Assembly: GCA_964602655.1 (NCBI GenBank)
Contig: CAZRSF010000083.1
Location: 1-26,952, forward strand
Direction: 5' to 3'
Origin: Moduliflexus sp964602655
GTDB lineage: Bacteria; Moduliflexota; Moduliflexia; Moduliflexales; Moduliflexaceae
DNA length: 26,952 nt
A program made the translations under genes and the position numbers. This document shows, piece by piece, positions 7,049 through 15,593 of the stretch (positions are counted from its first letter, which is position 1; each line of letters begins with the position of its first letter). The notes beneath the pieces were generated by a model. The model was not told where the DNA came from, did not search any database, and was given only the letters and a program-made list of their open reading frames with translations.

Positions 7049-8230
7049 CTAAAAAGATTTCCCAAGATCGATCGTGCTGACGGCGTCAGTGCGGACGGTT
7101 TTTCGAAACGTCGAATGTCGGATAAGCTCTTGAAGCTGGCGTTCATAGGCATCTTCATCGAACGGCAGTGCGATGGTCTGTTTCTGGAACGATGAAAAGA
7201 GCATCGCATTTCCTAACATCACGGAATTCAGCCCTTCGGCAGCCGGCGCAATCAGCGGCTCTCCCGCGCAAATGGCATTGACGAAATTCCGAACGATGAA
7301 GCGATGTCCCGGCTCGCCGTGATGTTGATAGGGAACGTCAATGGTCTCGCATTCGACTTTTTCGAACATGCTGGTCGCAATCTGCGTATGTTCGAACATC
7401 GAAATGCGGTTTTTGTAAAAGGTCAATTTGTCGTCTTCGAAAATCAATTTGCCGTGCTCGCCGACGATTTCGAGGCGGTTTGTTCCCGGCGATTCGGCGG
7501 TGGTCGTGATGAAATGCCCGACCATGCCATTGTCGTATTCCAAATATGCCGTGACTTCGTCTTCGACTTCGATCCGGTGATATTTGCCGATCCCGGCAAA
7601 CGCGGTCACGCGCTCCGGCAAGCCGACGAACCACTGATACAGATCGAGGTTATGCGGGCATTGATTCAGCAGCACGCCGCCGCCTTCGCCGCCCCAGGTC
7701 GCCCGCCAGCCGCCCTGATCGTAATAAATCTGCGGACGATACCAGTTGGTGATAATCCAGGTCGTCCGCACTAATTTTCCAAGCTCTCCTTGCTCGATCA
7801 TCGCCTTGATTTTCTGCCAATGCCCGTATGTGCGCTGCATGAACATGGCGGCAAACACGAGGTCGGGTTTCGCGATTTTGGCGGCGTCATGCGCGGCGAT
7901 CATCTTCCGCGCGTCTTTGGCATGTACCGCAATCGGCTTTTCCACGAGGACATGAATGCCTCGCTGAAATGCCGCGATGCTGATGACCGGATGATCGTAA
8001 TGCGGGGTGGCAATCAGAATCGCATCCAGCCCGGGCATATCGAGCAATTCGCGATAGTCGCGATATGCTTTTGCCCCATATTGCGCCGCAAAGCGCTCTG
8101 CTCTTTCGATATCGATGTCGCAGATGGCGACTAACTTCGCCTGTTCAAGCGCATGAATATCTTTCAGGTGTTGGCTGCCCATAACGCCTACGCCAACCAC
8201 CGCGATGTTGACGGTGTGTTCACTTCCCAT
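7049..8230 (-). CDS. Gfo/Idh/MocA family NAD(P)-dependent oxidoreductase
   Basis: A 393-residue dehydrogenase of the Gfo/Idh/MocA superfamily, acting on a sugar or cyclitol. The N-terminal Rossmann fold has GVGVMG (G13, G15, G18). The signature EKP at 97-99 supplies the catalytic lysine. The C-terminal alpha/beta domain has the GGWRATWGGEGGG and LLNQCPHNLDL segments that line the active site. The frame stays open to 8287, but the start at 8230 is preferred: AAAGGAG lies eight bases upstream of that ATG, and the extra 19 codons have no family counterpart. It is encoded upstream of the TIM-barrel isomerase. The exact substrate is not determinable. Confidence 0.92.
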   Translation of the reverse strand: MGSEHTVNIAVVGVGVMGSQHLKDIHALEQAKLVAICDIDIERAERFAAQYGAKAYRDYRELLDMPGLDAILIATPHYDHPVISIAAFQRGIHVLVEKPIAVHAKDARKMIAAHDAAKIAKPDLVFAAMFMQRTYGHWQKIKAMIEQGELGKLVRTTWIITNWYRPQIYYDQGGWRATWGGEGGGVLLNQCPHNLDLYQWFVGLPERVTAFAGIGKYHRIEVEDEVTAYLEYDNGMVGHFITTTAESPGTNRLEIVGEHGKLIFEDDKLTFYKNRISMFEHTQIATSMFEKVECETIDVPYQHHGEPGHRFIVRNFVNAICAGEPLIAPAAEGLNSVMLGNAMLFSSFQKQTIALPFDEDAYERQLQELIRHSTFRKTVRTDAVSTIDLGKSF

Positions 8231-8653
8231 AACGCACGCTCCTTTCTCTCTCAGACCAATGACGTGACTCGTCCGAAAGCCAATCATCGCCTTGTATATT
8301 GCCGATACGAACCGCGCAGATTTTCGACGCCTGCGCGTGTGCGTTCAATGCCAACAACATTTCAACATAGCGTTCCCGGCGTCAAGCGAAATCTCCGTCA
8401 TGGTAAATCGGATTTCAATGATGGGCGGAGTCGAACCGCGAAAGATGACAAGAATTCTGTCCAGGCACTTATTTCTTAAACGCAGCGCGATATTTCCCTA
8501 AATGCTGCGCAAAAGTTCTTGCGTAAATTTCACCTTCTTCGTATGGAAGGGCTGGTGTCTTTCGCGTTCGGGATGTTCTTCGTTCTTGGCATCCTGGCGC
8601 TCAATAACATCTTCGACAACAGCGTGGATCAGGATGTTTCATGAAGGAGAATT
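8231..8653. other. Intergenic region with possible gene remnant
   Basis: This is the divergent region between the dehydrogenase and the transglycosylase. On the minus strand a frame ending at 8469 (GEIYARTFAQHLGKYRAAF at its end) looks protein-like. An adjacent minus frame ending near 8499 (VVEDVIERQDAKNEEHPE within it) also does. Neither has a start codon with a ribosome-binding site. Together they could be a frameshifted remnant of a small charged protein. The reverse complement gives a 33-residue hydrophobic frame (8543-8644) ending just before the transglycosylase, also without a ribosome-binding site. I annotate none of these as genes. Confidence 0.4.
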
Positions 8654-11020
8654 ATGGCGATGTTCGAAAAATATCTGACATGCAGAATGCTCGGCGTCGG
8701 CGTTCTATGCGCGATCATTCTAAGCGCAGGGGCAAGCGATACGTATGCTCAGGTGGATATGCGGGCGTTGCTTGATGCGACAACAGGCGCGGAACGCGCG
8801 AAGACGTCGGATCAAACGCTGCTCGATCCCGGCCTGTTGAATCGCGAAGACCCGATGTGGCCGGTCTATACGTTTTTACTCGGCGAAGCGCGGCGACTGC
8901 GCGGCGAGAATAAATCGGCGGCGCGGCATTATCGCGAACTCGCGGAATGGGCGGCGGCAGACCCATATCAGGATACCTGGGGCGGCAGCGGATTGGCGGC
9001 GGTCGCGTTATGGCGCTGGGCCGAACTTTTGCGGCAGGAAGCCGCGCCGGACGCAGAAAGCGTGACCGCGTTGTTTGCGCTGAACGAACAATTACAGCCC
9101 ATGCGCTGTACGCGCTCGATGTTTTTACTGCCAGCATCAATTATTGCAGCGTTGCCGCAATTGGAAGAAGACATCGCCCGAACCACCGCGTTATTGGCGC
9201 GTACCGCCGGAAAAACAGCGCAGGCGCAGCAACTCTTTCTGACGTATCTGTCGCTTGCGAGAACGGCGACGCTGACGGAACAAGAAACGGCCTTGTCGGA
9301 GCAACTCGTGCGGAACGGCATGGCGTCGCCTGACCGTCTGAATCTATTGCGAGGAAAGCGGCTGCTTGCCCTGAAACTGCATACCGAGGCCGAAGGATTT
9401 CTCCGCCAGGCGGAACAGAGCGAGGATTTGCAGATTCAGGCTGAAGCTCGCCTGTCGCTGGCGAAATTACGGCGTAATCTCGGCGCTCCGCGCGAAGAGA
9501 TCGCCGCGTTGTTAGACGCCGTGCTGGAAGATGCGGAAAAGCCGGAGGTGATTCAGGCGGCATTATTAGAGCGCGGGATTATCTGGAATCGCGAGGGAAA
9601 AGGGCGCGATCCGCAAAAATTTCTCGACGATATGCTGCGTCTGATTGAAGAATTTCCCGACAGTTTGCTGGCTGACGACGCCTTGTATCAGATCGCCCGC
9701 TATTTCGAATACGCCGACGATGTGCCGAATGCGCTGGATTATTATCGCAGATTGCGCGAATTCACCGGGGAAAACGATTGGAGCAGTTCCGCCGTGTTCC
9801 GCCCGGCGATGTTATTATATGGCAGAGGCCAGACCGGGGACCGCGAACAGGCGTCCGCATTATTGCAGGAATTGGCGGACAGGCCGGAAGACGAGATTTT
9901 TCGTCTGCTGGCGTTATTCTGGCTTGGCCGAATTCATGAGGAATCCGGTGATGCGGCAGCGGCAGGCCGATATTTTCAGCAAATTATTGACGAAGCGCCA
10001 TACGATTATTATGCCATCAGGGCGCGGATGCACTTAGAACGCGGCAATGCCGCGAAAACGCAACTCTGGCCGAGCGCTGAGATTCAGGCTGCCTTTGCGG
10101 AAGAGCATCGCCGCAGCAGTCTTCCTGACGACATCGCGTCGGATTCGCCGTATCACGCCCGCCTGCGGGATGCGCTGAACACCGGATTATACGCGGCGGC
10201 GTGTGCGGCTGACCGTCAATTGCGGGAACGTTTCCCTTCCGAACGTCAGGAAACGCTTTCGTTGCATGATTTGGATCGACAAGGGCTGCTGACGCATTTG
10301 ACGCTGTTGTTAGCGCTGCGGCAGGATGCGTTCGCCGCAAGAGACCGGGACAAGAACAGCGCCAATCTGCTGCGGTTAGCTTACGCTGTCGGACATATCG
10401 GCGGCGATTGGCCGATGGCGATGGAATTGGTCTTTTCGGGCGGCCAGACCCCGAACGCTGCCGGGCAACTTCGCCGAGAACCCCAATATCTTCGCGTGGC
10501 GTATCCTGCGTTGTTTCGCGATCAGATTCACTCCGCAAGTCAGGAATTTCAGGTGATGCCGGAATTGTTATATGGCATTATGCGGCGGGAAAGTCTCTTT
10601 TCTTCATCGGCGTTGTCGCCTCGCGGCGCGTTAGGGTTGTTCCAATTCGTGCCGCGTACGTTCGAACGGTTGAACCAGCGCTGGGAACTTGTAGCGCAAA
10701 GCCGGGCCGCTTCGAAAGAGGCGTTTTTGATGAACCCGGACACCAGCATTCGTTTAGGGGCGCGGTGGTGTCGGGATGAACTCTTGAAACGCTATACGAC
10801 GAAAAAATATGGCGAGGCCGCGCTGTTGTTCGCGTTAATGGATCATAACGCCGGTTATCCGGTGGTCAAAGAGTGGTTCGCCCGCTGGACGAACGAAGGG
10901 CGGGCAAACGACATCGAATACATGCTTGATACGGCGCGTTTCGGCGAAACACGGATGTTTGCGCGGCATGTGCTGACGGATATGATTCTTGTGAAAGCCG
11001 CCGGAATCTTTCACGAATGA
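8654..11020 (+). CDS. Soluble lytic murein transglycosylase (Slt family)
   Basis: A 788-residue periplasmic enzyme that would cleave the MurNAc-GlcNAc bond of peptidoglycan with formation of 1,6-anhydro-MurNAc. Residues 1-33 form a signal peptide ending near TYAQ. Residues of about 40-600 are a helical, TPR-like superhelix like the U/L domains of Slt70. The C-terminal SLT domain (about 620-760) has the catalytic glutamate E646 in IMRRES, then SPRGALGLFQFVP and DHNAGYPVV, matching the family motifs ES, GLMQ and NAG. It is longer than E. coli Slt70. The start ATG follows AAGGAG by four bases; the second ATG at 8660 is an alternative with better spacing. It lies upstream of the caspase-like gene on the same strand. 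Confidence 0.93.
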   Translation: MAMFEKYLTCRMLGVGVLCAIILSAGASDTYAQVDMRALLDATTGAERAKTSDQTLLDPGLLNREDPMWPVYTFLLGEARRLRGENKSAARHYRELAEWAAADPYQDTWGGSGLAAVALWRWAELLRQEAAPDAESVTALFALNEQLQPMRCTRSMFLLPASIIAALPQLEEDIARTTALLARTAGKTAQAQQLFLTYLSLARTATLTEQETALSEQLVRNGMASPDRLNLLRGKRLLALKLHTEAEGFLRQAEQSEDLQIQAEARLSLAKLRRNLGAPREEIAALLDAVLEDAEKPEVIQAALLERGIIWNREGKGRDPQKFLDDMLRLIEEFPDSLLADDALYQIARYFEYADDVPNALDYYRRLREFTGENDWSSSAVFRPAMLLYGRGQTGDREQASALLQELADRPEDEIFRLLALFWLGRIHEESGDAAAAGRYFQQIIDEAPYDYYAIRARMHLERGNAAKTQLWPSAEIQAAFAEEHRRSSLPDDIASDSPYHARLRDALNTGLYAAACAADRQLRERFPSERQETLSLHDLDRQGLLTHLTLLLALRQDAFAARDRDKNSANLLRLAYAVGHIGGDWPMAMELVFSGGQTPNAAGQLRREPQYLRVAYPALFRDQIHSASQEFQVMPELLYGIMRRESLFSSSALSPRGALGLFQFVPRTFERLNQRWELVAQSRAASKEAFLMNPDTSIRLGARWCRDELLKRYTTKKYGEAALLFALMDHNAGYPVVKEWFARWTNEGRANDIEYMLDTARFGETRMFARHVLTDMILVKAAGIFHE

Positions 11021-11078
11021 CACAACGTAGGATACGGTGTTTTAGCCCATCTGCGGCTGAGTCTGAACTATCGAATAC

Positions 11079-11111
11079 AACCCTGCCAGGGTTTCGAACC
11101 CTGGCAGGGTT
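11079..11111. repeat. Perfect 15-bp inverted repeat in front of the caspase gene
   Basis: AACCCTGCCAGGGTT (11079-11093) and its exact reverse complement (11097-11111) flank TCG. Each arm is itself palindromic around its central base. A single related arm recurs at about 26464-26478. The last arm ends three bases before the caspase start codon and supplies an AGGG that could act as its ribosome-binding sequence. A hairpin there would hide that sequence. Confidence 0.8.
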
Positions 11112-11114
11112 AAG

Positions 11115-13124
11115 ATGAAAAGAGAAATTATGCGGTTAATCAATCGAATCATTCTAAGTGTTCTTTTGTTTCTGAGTCTTGCGCCGTCGGCCTTCGGTCA
11201 AGACTCTCGCGGCTTAACGCTGGGCGGCGGCGAGACTCCCGTAAAAATCGAAACGCAGGACGGCGGCGAGCTGACGCTGTACGAAGGTTCGTATGCGCTG
11301 GTGATCGGCAACAATGATTATCAATCCGAGGGTTGGGGCAAGCTGCAACATGCGGTCAGCGACGCGGAAGAAGTCGCGCAAGCGTTGCGAGAGCAAGGGT
11401 TCGAAGTCACATTGGAAACCAACCTGACCTCCGACGAATTCGAAGAAACCTTCGTGCGGTTTTTTAACAAATACGGAAAAAAAGAGAAAAACCGCTTGCT
11501 CTTTTATTATGCCGGACATGGCTATTCCAAGCCCGATCCCTATACGCCCGACAAACGTATCGGCTACATCGTGATGATTGATACGCCGAGTCCCGAAGAG
11601 GATATGGACGGATTCGATTTGAAGAGCATCGAACTGGAATTCGTTGAAAAGAAGGCGAATCAAAGTCTGGCGCACCACATCCTTTTTCTGTTCGATAGCT
11701 GCTTTTCCGGCTCGATTTTCGACACGATGCGCGGCAGCCAGTACGTGCCGCAGTATATCACCGACAGCGTGAGCCGACCGGTGCGGCAATTCATCAGCGC
11801 GGGCGAATCCGGCGAAACCGTGCCGGATGACAGCATTTTCAAAAAAGCCTTTTTAAGCCTGCTGCGCGGCGAAGTCGCGGACGCTGCCAAAGACGGCTAT
11901 CTCACCGGTTCGGAACTTGGGCAGTATTTATATCAGGAAGTCGTGAATTCCACCGAAAATCTCCAGCATCCGCAATATGGAAAAAGCCGGAATATGAGCC
12001 TGAACAAAGGCGATTTCGTGTTTACATTAGCCAAACCCGACGAGTCGGATAGCCGCAGCTTAAAATCGCCGACGCCGCAAGCCGCCGCCTGCGTCACCAC
12101 GAAAACCGCGTTTCCGCCGGTGTTTCCATACGCCCTCAGCAATAGCATGGCGTCCGGCAATTTCCCGTTCTGGTTTTACGTGACGATGGAAAACCGTTGC
12201 GAGCAGGATGTTTTGTTCGATATGTCGTTCAATTTGTTGAGCGGTCCGGCAGTGTTGAGCGAGGACAAAAAAGTCGTGTACAAAATCCCGCGCGGCGCGA
12301 CATTCTCCCAATCCATCCCCTTTCCGGTTGATTTCGCCACGCCGGACGTTGATGATTTTCTGGTCGTGACCTGGACGATTCACCGTAATGACGATATGAC
12401 CATTTTAGACCAGGGGACGGCGAAAATCGCGATGCTGCCGAAAAGCCGCTACTGTTGGAATCTGATGAATTATGACGGCACGCCGGTGCCGCAGGAATTT
12501 TTATTTGCCGCGTTAACGGCCTGGAGTCAGTCCGCCGACGCCACGCTCAAAGAGAACGCGCAGACATTGGCGCAGGGCGTGGTCGAGAAACAGGACAGAA
12601 CGTTACGGGCGCGGCAGTGGTTTGCGCAGGCGTACTCCGTGTTTCAGGGGGACACGTCGCCGATTGAAGTGACGCCGTTTCAGGCGCAATTTCCGCCTGC
12701 CGCCTGCACGGAAGTGAAATCGCCGATGACTATGCTTGAAGATGGCTGGGGCAATCCACTGGAAGCCGCGCTGCTCGTCGGCGCATTGACCAAAAAGGCG
12801 GCCATTCAGGAGCGCGTCGGCGTTCAGGTCGGCTTGTTCGTGCTGCCTGCCAGCGAAGACCAACCGGATCAGCCGCGTTTTCTGCTCGCCTGGTCAATAG
12901 ATGGCAACGTGTGGGAAGCGGTGAATACGGGGAAGGCCAATTTGCTCGTCTTTGAGGATAATCGGGCGCAAGCCAGCGTTGCGCTTCAAGAGACGTTGAA
13001 CAGCCATGCTGATATGTTGACGACATTAGCGCGCTCCGGCGTCGTCATCAATCAGGAAGAAGCGATTTTTGCGCTGAACTTCGGCAACGCCGCCAAACAA
13101 TTCCATATCCGGGCGCTGCCGTAA
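11115..13124 (+). CDS. Secreted caspase-like (peptidase C14) protein with C-terminal extension
   Basis: A 669-residue exported protein. Residues 1-29 form a signal peptide ending SAFGQ. Residues of about 58-290 are a caspase-fold cysteine peptidase with the catalytic pair H135 in YYAGHGY and C196 in FDSCFSG; YALVIGNNDY marks the first strand. Both key residues are intact, so proteolysis in the periplasm is expected. The C-terminal 370 residues are not confidently assigned. A segment of about 330-440 looks beta-rich. Residues of about 500-620 resemble a transglutaminase-like core, where ...EDGWGNPLEAALLVGAL parallels the family pattern 'G.GnClDlA.Ll.al', but with P548 where the catalytic Cys should be. 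It sits 94 bases after the lytic transglycosylase. Start could be ATG 11115 or the in-frame ATG at 11130. Confidence 0.9.
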   Translation: MKREIMRLINRIILSVLLFLSLAPSAFGQDSRGLTLGGGETPVKIETQDGGELTLYEGSYALVIGNNDYQSEGWGKLQHAVSDAEEVAQALREQGFEVTLETNLTSDEFEETFVRFFNKYGKKEKNRLLFYYAGHGYSKPDPYTPDKRIGYIVMIDTPSPEEDMDGFDLKSIELEFVEKKANQSLAHHILFLFDSCFSGSIFDTMRGSQYVPQYITDSVSRPVRQFISAGESGETVPDDSIFKKAFLSLLRGEVADAAKDGYLTGSELGQYLYQEVVNSTENLQHPQYGKSRNMSLNKGDFVFTLAKPDESDSRSLKSPTPQAAACVTTKTAFPPVFPYALSNSMASGNFPFWFYVTMENRCEQDVLFDMSFNLLSGPAVLSEDKKVVYKIPRGATFSQSIPFPVDFATPDVDDFLVVTWTIHRNDDMTILDQGTAKIAMLPKSRYCWNLMNYDGTPVPQEFLFAALTAWSQSADATLKENAQTLAQGVVEKQDRTLRARQWFAQAYSVFQGDTSPIEVTPFQAQFPPAACTEVKSPMTMLEDGWGNPLEAALLVGALTKKAAIQERVGVQVGLFVLPASEDQPDQPRFLLAWSIDGNVWEAVNTGKANLLVFEDNRAQASVALQETLNSHADMLTTLARSGVVINQEEAIFALNFGNAAKQFHIRALP

Positions 13125-13478
13125 TCAGGTATTGATTTTTTCGAGCGCGTGTTCGAGCGTATCGGCTCGTGGGAAAATATGAATCAGGTGTGTTAATTGT
13201 AAGATCTCGATGACATGGGGCGGAACATTGATAAAAATCAGCCGTCCCTGTTGTTTGTGCAGATGAAAATAAAACGCTGAAAACACGCCGATCCCCGCGC
13301 TGCTCAGGTATTCTGTGTCATGAAAATCGGCGATGAGATGTTTCACGCCCTGCGATATCGCTTGCTGCGCCTGTTCCTGAAGGTGATAGGCGCTGACGCT
13401 GTCCAGCGAGCCTTTTAAGGTAATCAAGAGGATGTCAGCGCGCTCGCCGATACGTTCAATCGTAAAATCGTATTGCAT
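13125..13478 (-). CDS. STAS-domain protein (anti-sigma factor antagonist-like), third of three
   Basis: A 117-residue single STAS domain. Such proteins bind a partner-switching anti-sigma factor or kinase and are controlled by phosphorylation of one serine. Here YLSSAGIGVF holds the predicted phospho-site S60, matching SpoIIAA S58 by alignment of the glycine. ILLITLKGSLDSVSAY is the N-terminal strand-helix of the fold. Its start overlaps the stop of the preceding STAS gene by one base (TAATG), implying translational coupling. It is the last gene in the STAS run and converges with the caspase gene, the two stops being adjacent. No RsbW-type kinase or PP2C phosphatase lies nearby. Confidence 0.92.
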   Translation of the reverse strand: MQYDFTIERIGERADILLITLKGSLDSVSAYHLQEQAQQAISQGVKHLIADFHDTEYLSSAGIGVFSAFYFHLHKQQGRLIFINVPPHVIEILQLTHLIHIFPRADTLEHALEKINT

Positions 13479-13831
13479 TATGCGGTTAATCGCTCCACTG
13501 CGGTGTCAAGGGTTTCTGCCACTTCTAAAAGAATCATCGCGCCGACTTTTTCGAACAGTCCGATAATTTTTTTAGGAATATTCGTCACCAACACTGTCCC
13601 ATATTGTTCGCCATATTCGTGCTGCAGCCTGAAAAGGATTTCGATCCCGGTGCTGCTGATATATTGCGTATCTTCAAGATTGATGATAAATTTGGACAGC
13701 CCTGTTTGCGAGACACGCTTGACGCGCTCTAACAAATCGTATGCTGTTTGGGAATCAAGGGCTGCCGGAACAATAATATGCGCAATATCTTCTTTCGCAC
13801 CGATCTTGCGGATCAGAAAGTTATGACTCAT
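13478..13831 (-). CDS. STAS-domain protein, second of three
   Basis: A 117-residue STAS domain, clearly a paralogue of its neighbours. The predicted phospho-serine S60 lies in YISSTGIEILF. The second glycine of the usual GxG is replaced by glutamate (E64), unlike the other two copies, which may alter partner binding. The start at 13831 overlaps the previous STAS stop by 11 bases and its stop overlaps the next start by one, so all three are probably translated together. The N-terminal strand reads IAHIIVPAALDS where its paralogues have a KGSLDS/NGQLDT-type turn. The partner is unknown. Confidence 0.92.
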   Translation of the reverse strand: MSHNFLIRKIGAKEDIAHIIVPAALDSQTAYDLLERVKRVSQTGLSKFIINLEDTQYISSTGIEILFRLQHEYGEQYGTVLVTNIPKKIIGLFEKVGAMILLEVAETLDTAVERLTA

Positions 13832-14195
13832 CAGGAAGAAACTCCTTCAGGGCCTCCTCCGTGGTGTCGCGAATCGGAAAGATCGTGGTTAAACCAATCA
13901 TCTCGAACAGCTTGACAATTTTCGGGGAGACATTCGTAAAAATCAACCCCCCGTTATTTTTTTTGAGATCTTGAGACAAACCGGGGAAAATGCCGATCCC
14001 TGCGCTGCTGATATACTCTAACTGCTCGAGATTCACCACAAATTTGCAGACGCCACTTTGCAGCAGACGCTCCATTTTTTCTTGAAAACTGTAAGAAGCG
14101 ATGGTGTCTAACTGGCCGTTAATTCGAACGATAGCCGTATCTGAATGAAACCCCACTTTTTCGACGTGAATATCAATACTATTCATACCTGACAA
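13821..14195 (-). CDS. STAS-domain protein, first of three
   Basis: A 124-residue STAS domain with the predicted phospho-site in YISSAGIGIF and the typical TAIVRINGQLDT turn. The open frame begins at a TTG (14195) five bases after GAGAA. An in-frame ATG three codons later (14186) is also possible, with the better-conserved start at MNSIDIHVEK. It follows the Gfo/Idh/MocA gene by 34 bases on the same strand and overlaps the second STAS gene by 11 bases, so the four genes are likely one transcript. Three STAS proteins without an adjacent kinase suggest competing inputs to a partner-switch encoded elsewhere. Confidence 0.9.
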   Translation of the reverse strand: MSGMNSIDIHVEKVGFHSDTAIVRINGQLDTIASYSFQEKMERLLQSGVCKFVVNLEQLEYISSAGIGIFPGLSQDLKKNNGGLIFTNVSPKIVKLFEMIGLTTIFPIRDTTEEALKEFLPDES

Positions 14196-14229
14196 TAGTT
14201 CTCAAAAAGGGTTGAGTTTTCCGGGAAAT

Positions 14230-15213
14230 TTACTCGTTTCCTTTTTCAGCGCTATGTGGCGCAAGGCGCATGGCCTGCAAAATTCGAAACGCCGCGGATA
14301 CGGCATTTCGTCCATCTCTCCCTGATACGACCGGTGTGCCTCCGGTGTGAGCGCATTCGACAAAGGCTTGCAGTTCGGCTTTCAGTGGTTCTTGCTTCTG
14401 AATCTCAACTTGATAGGGGACAATGAGCGGACGGCTCTGGGGGAAATCGCGCCGGCGTTCCGCGTGTTGAATGTCCACGACATGCAGGCTTTGCGCCTGA
14501 AAGTCTAAGGACAAATAGCGGTCTGGCTGGAAAATTCGCATTTTCCGTTCGCGTTTCAAACTGACGCGGCTTGCCGTGACATTGGCGATGCAGCCGCTGG
14601 CAAATTCCAGACGGGTATTGGCGATGTCTATTTTTGATGTGACGACCGGCACGCCGACCGCGTCCAATTTGATCACCGGCGATTTGACGAGGCTGAGAAT
14701 CACATCAATATCGTGAATCATCAAATCCAGCACCACGTCAATATCCGTGCTCCGTTCGGGAAACGGACTGATGCGATTGGATTCGATAAACGCCGGGCGA
14801 TCTACTAATTCGGCTAATTTGACGACCGCGCCGTTAAAGCGTTCTGTATGGCCGATTTGCAGCACGCGCTGGTTTGCCTCCGCTAAGGCAATCAACGCGT
14901 CGGCTTCGTCTAACGTCCGGCTGATCGGCTTTTCGATCAGGACATGGATGCCGCGTTGTAAACATTCCATGCCGACGGCGTAATGATGCTCTGTCGGCAC
15001 GGCGATGCTGAGCGCGTCCACCTGATCGCACAGTTCGCGATAATCCTGAAAATAGCGTACGCCATGCCGTCCGGCAATTTCCTGCCCGCGCGCGGCGTCA
15101 GTATCTGCAATCCCAATCAACTCGCACCGTTCGATTTCCGTATAGACCCTGGCATGATGCTGTCCAAGATGCCCGACACCAACCACGCCAACCCGCAGTG
15201 TTTCCTTCATCAT
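14230..15213 (-). CDS. Gfo/Idh/MocA family oxidoreductase (possibly UDP-sugar 3-dehydrogenase-like)
   Basis: A 327-residue dehydrogenase. The Rossmann motif is GVGHLG (G12, G14, G17) and the catalytic-lysine motif is EKP at 94-96. The middle segment RISPFPERSTDIDVVLDLMI followed by HDIDVI resembles members linked to lipid A and UDP-GlcNAc derivative synthesis (GnnA-like), where an lpx gene is often next door. No lpx gene is seen here, so the substrate is inference only. AAGGAG lies one base from the first ATG and four from the second (15210), so the start may be the second Met. It leads the operon-like run with three STAS genes. Confidence 0.92.
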   Translation of the reverse strand: MMKETLRVGVVGVGHLGQHHARVYTEIERCELIGIADTDAARGQEIAGRHGVRYFQDYRELCDQVDALSIAVPTEHHYAVGMECLQRGIHVLIEKPISRTLDEADALIALAEANQRVLQIGHTERFNGAVVKLAELVDRPAFIESNRISPFPERSTDIDVVLDLMIHDIDVILSLVKSPVIKLDAVGVPVVTSKIDIANTRLEFASGCIANVTASRVSLKRERKMRIFQPDRYLSLDFQAQSLHVVDIQHAERRRDFPQSRPLIVPYQVEIQKQEPLKAELQAFVECAHTGGTPVVSGRDGRNAVSAAFRILQAMRLAPHSAEKGNE

Positions 15214-15239
15214 GCTCCTTGATTCTCCATGTACATGTA

Positions 15240-15260
15240 GGACGAAATTTTTTTTCGTCC
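15240..15260. repeat. Inverted repeat GGACGAAA/TTTCGTCC
   Basis: Perfect 8-bp arms flank a run of five T, about 27 bases 5' of the dehydrogenase start on the minus strand. It could form a hairpin in the 5' leader. Confidence 0.6.
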
Positions 15261-15288
15261 ACTCGTTCGCCTGTTCATACGGCGCATG

Positions 15289-15309
15289 TGTCGAAATATC
15301 ATTTCGACA
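15289..15309. repeat. Inverted repeat TGTCGAAAT/ATTTCGACA
   Basis: Perfect 9-bp arms separated by three bases. It lies four bases from the left end of the MITE-like element and may be part of it or a separate insertion. Confidence 0.65.
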
Positions 15310-15312
15310 GAC

Positions 15313-15420
15313 AGCATTATTCGGTAGTATTGGCGCGATCTGAGGAGTGCAAACGCGCAGCTTTTGCCGTCAACGCTTCGCGTTGAGACTCCTTCGTTAC
15401 GTTCAATGGCAATAAATAAC
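15313..15420. repeat. MITE-like element, copy A (two-hairpin core)
   Basis: It starts with AGCATTATTC, shared with the terminal repeat of copy B at 17264. Its core (15343-15393) is closed by AGGAGT/ACTCCT and contains two hairpins: GCAAA...TTTTGC, and TCAACGCTTCGCGTTGA. The right end (CAATAAATAACT) is a diverged version of the copy B end. It carries no coding capacity. Presumably it is a non-autonomous mobile element whose transposase is not in the window. Confidence 0.6.
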
Positions 15421-15593
15421 TCTGGTCTGTTGTGTTCATCATCCACTGAACCAACGCGCATAGCAACACGGTTTTGTCAATACGCATGGCATAAGAGTTT
15501 ACATTTTTTCTGAAAACGAAATGAATAGCTTAGAGAAATAACGAAAGAAGGAGATGGATGTTTTTAAATAAGGCAAGGAATGGCAATCTGCTC

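Noticed and set aside
8543..8644. 33-codon plus-strand frame encoding a hydrophobic, single-membrane-segment peptide just upstream of the lytic transglycosylase
   Set aside because: It has no ribosome-binding site, and its codons are the exact antisense of a charged minus-strand frame, which by itself yields hydrophobic residues. Not supported enough to call.
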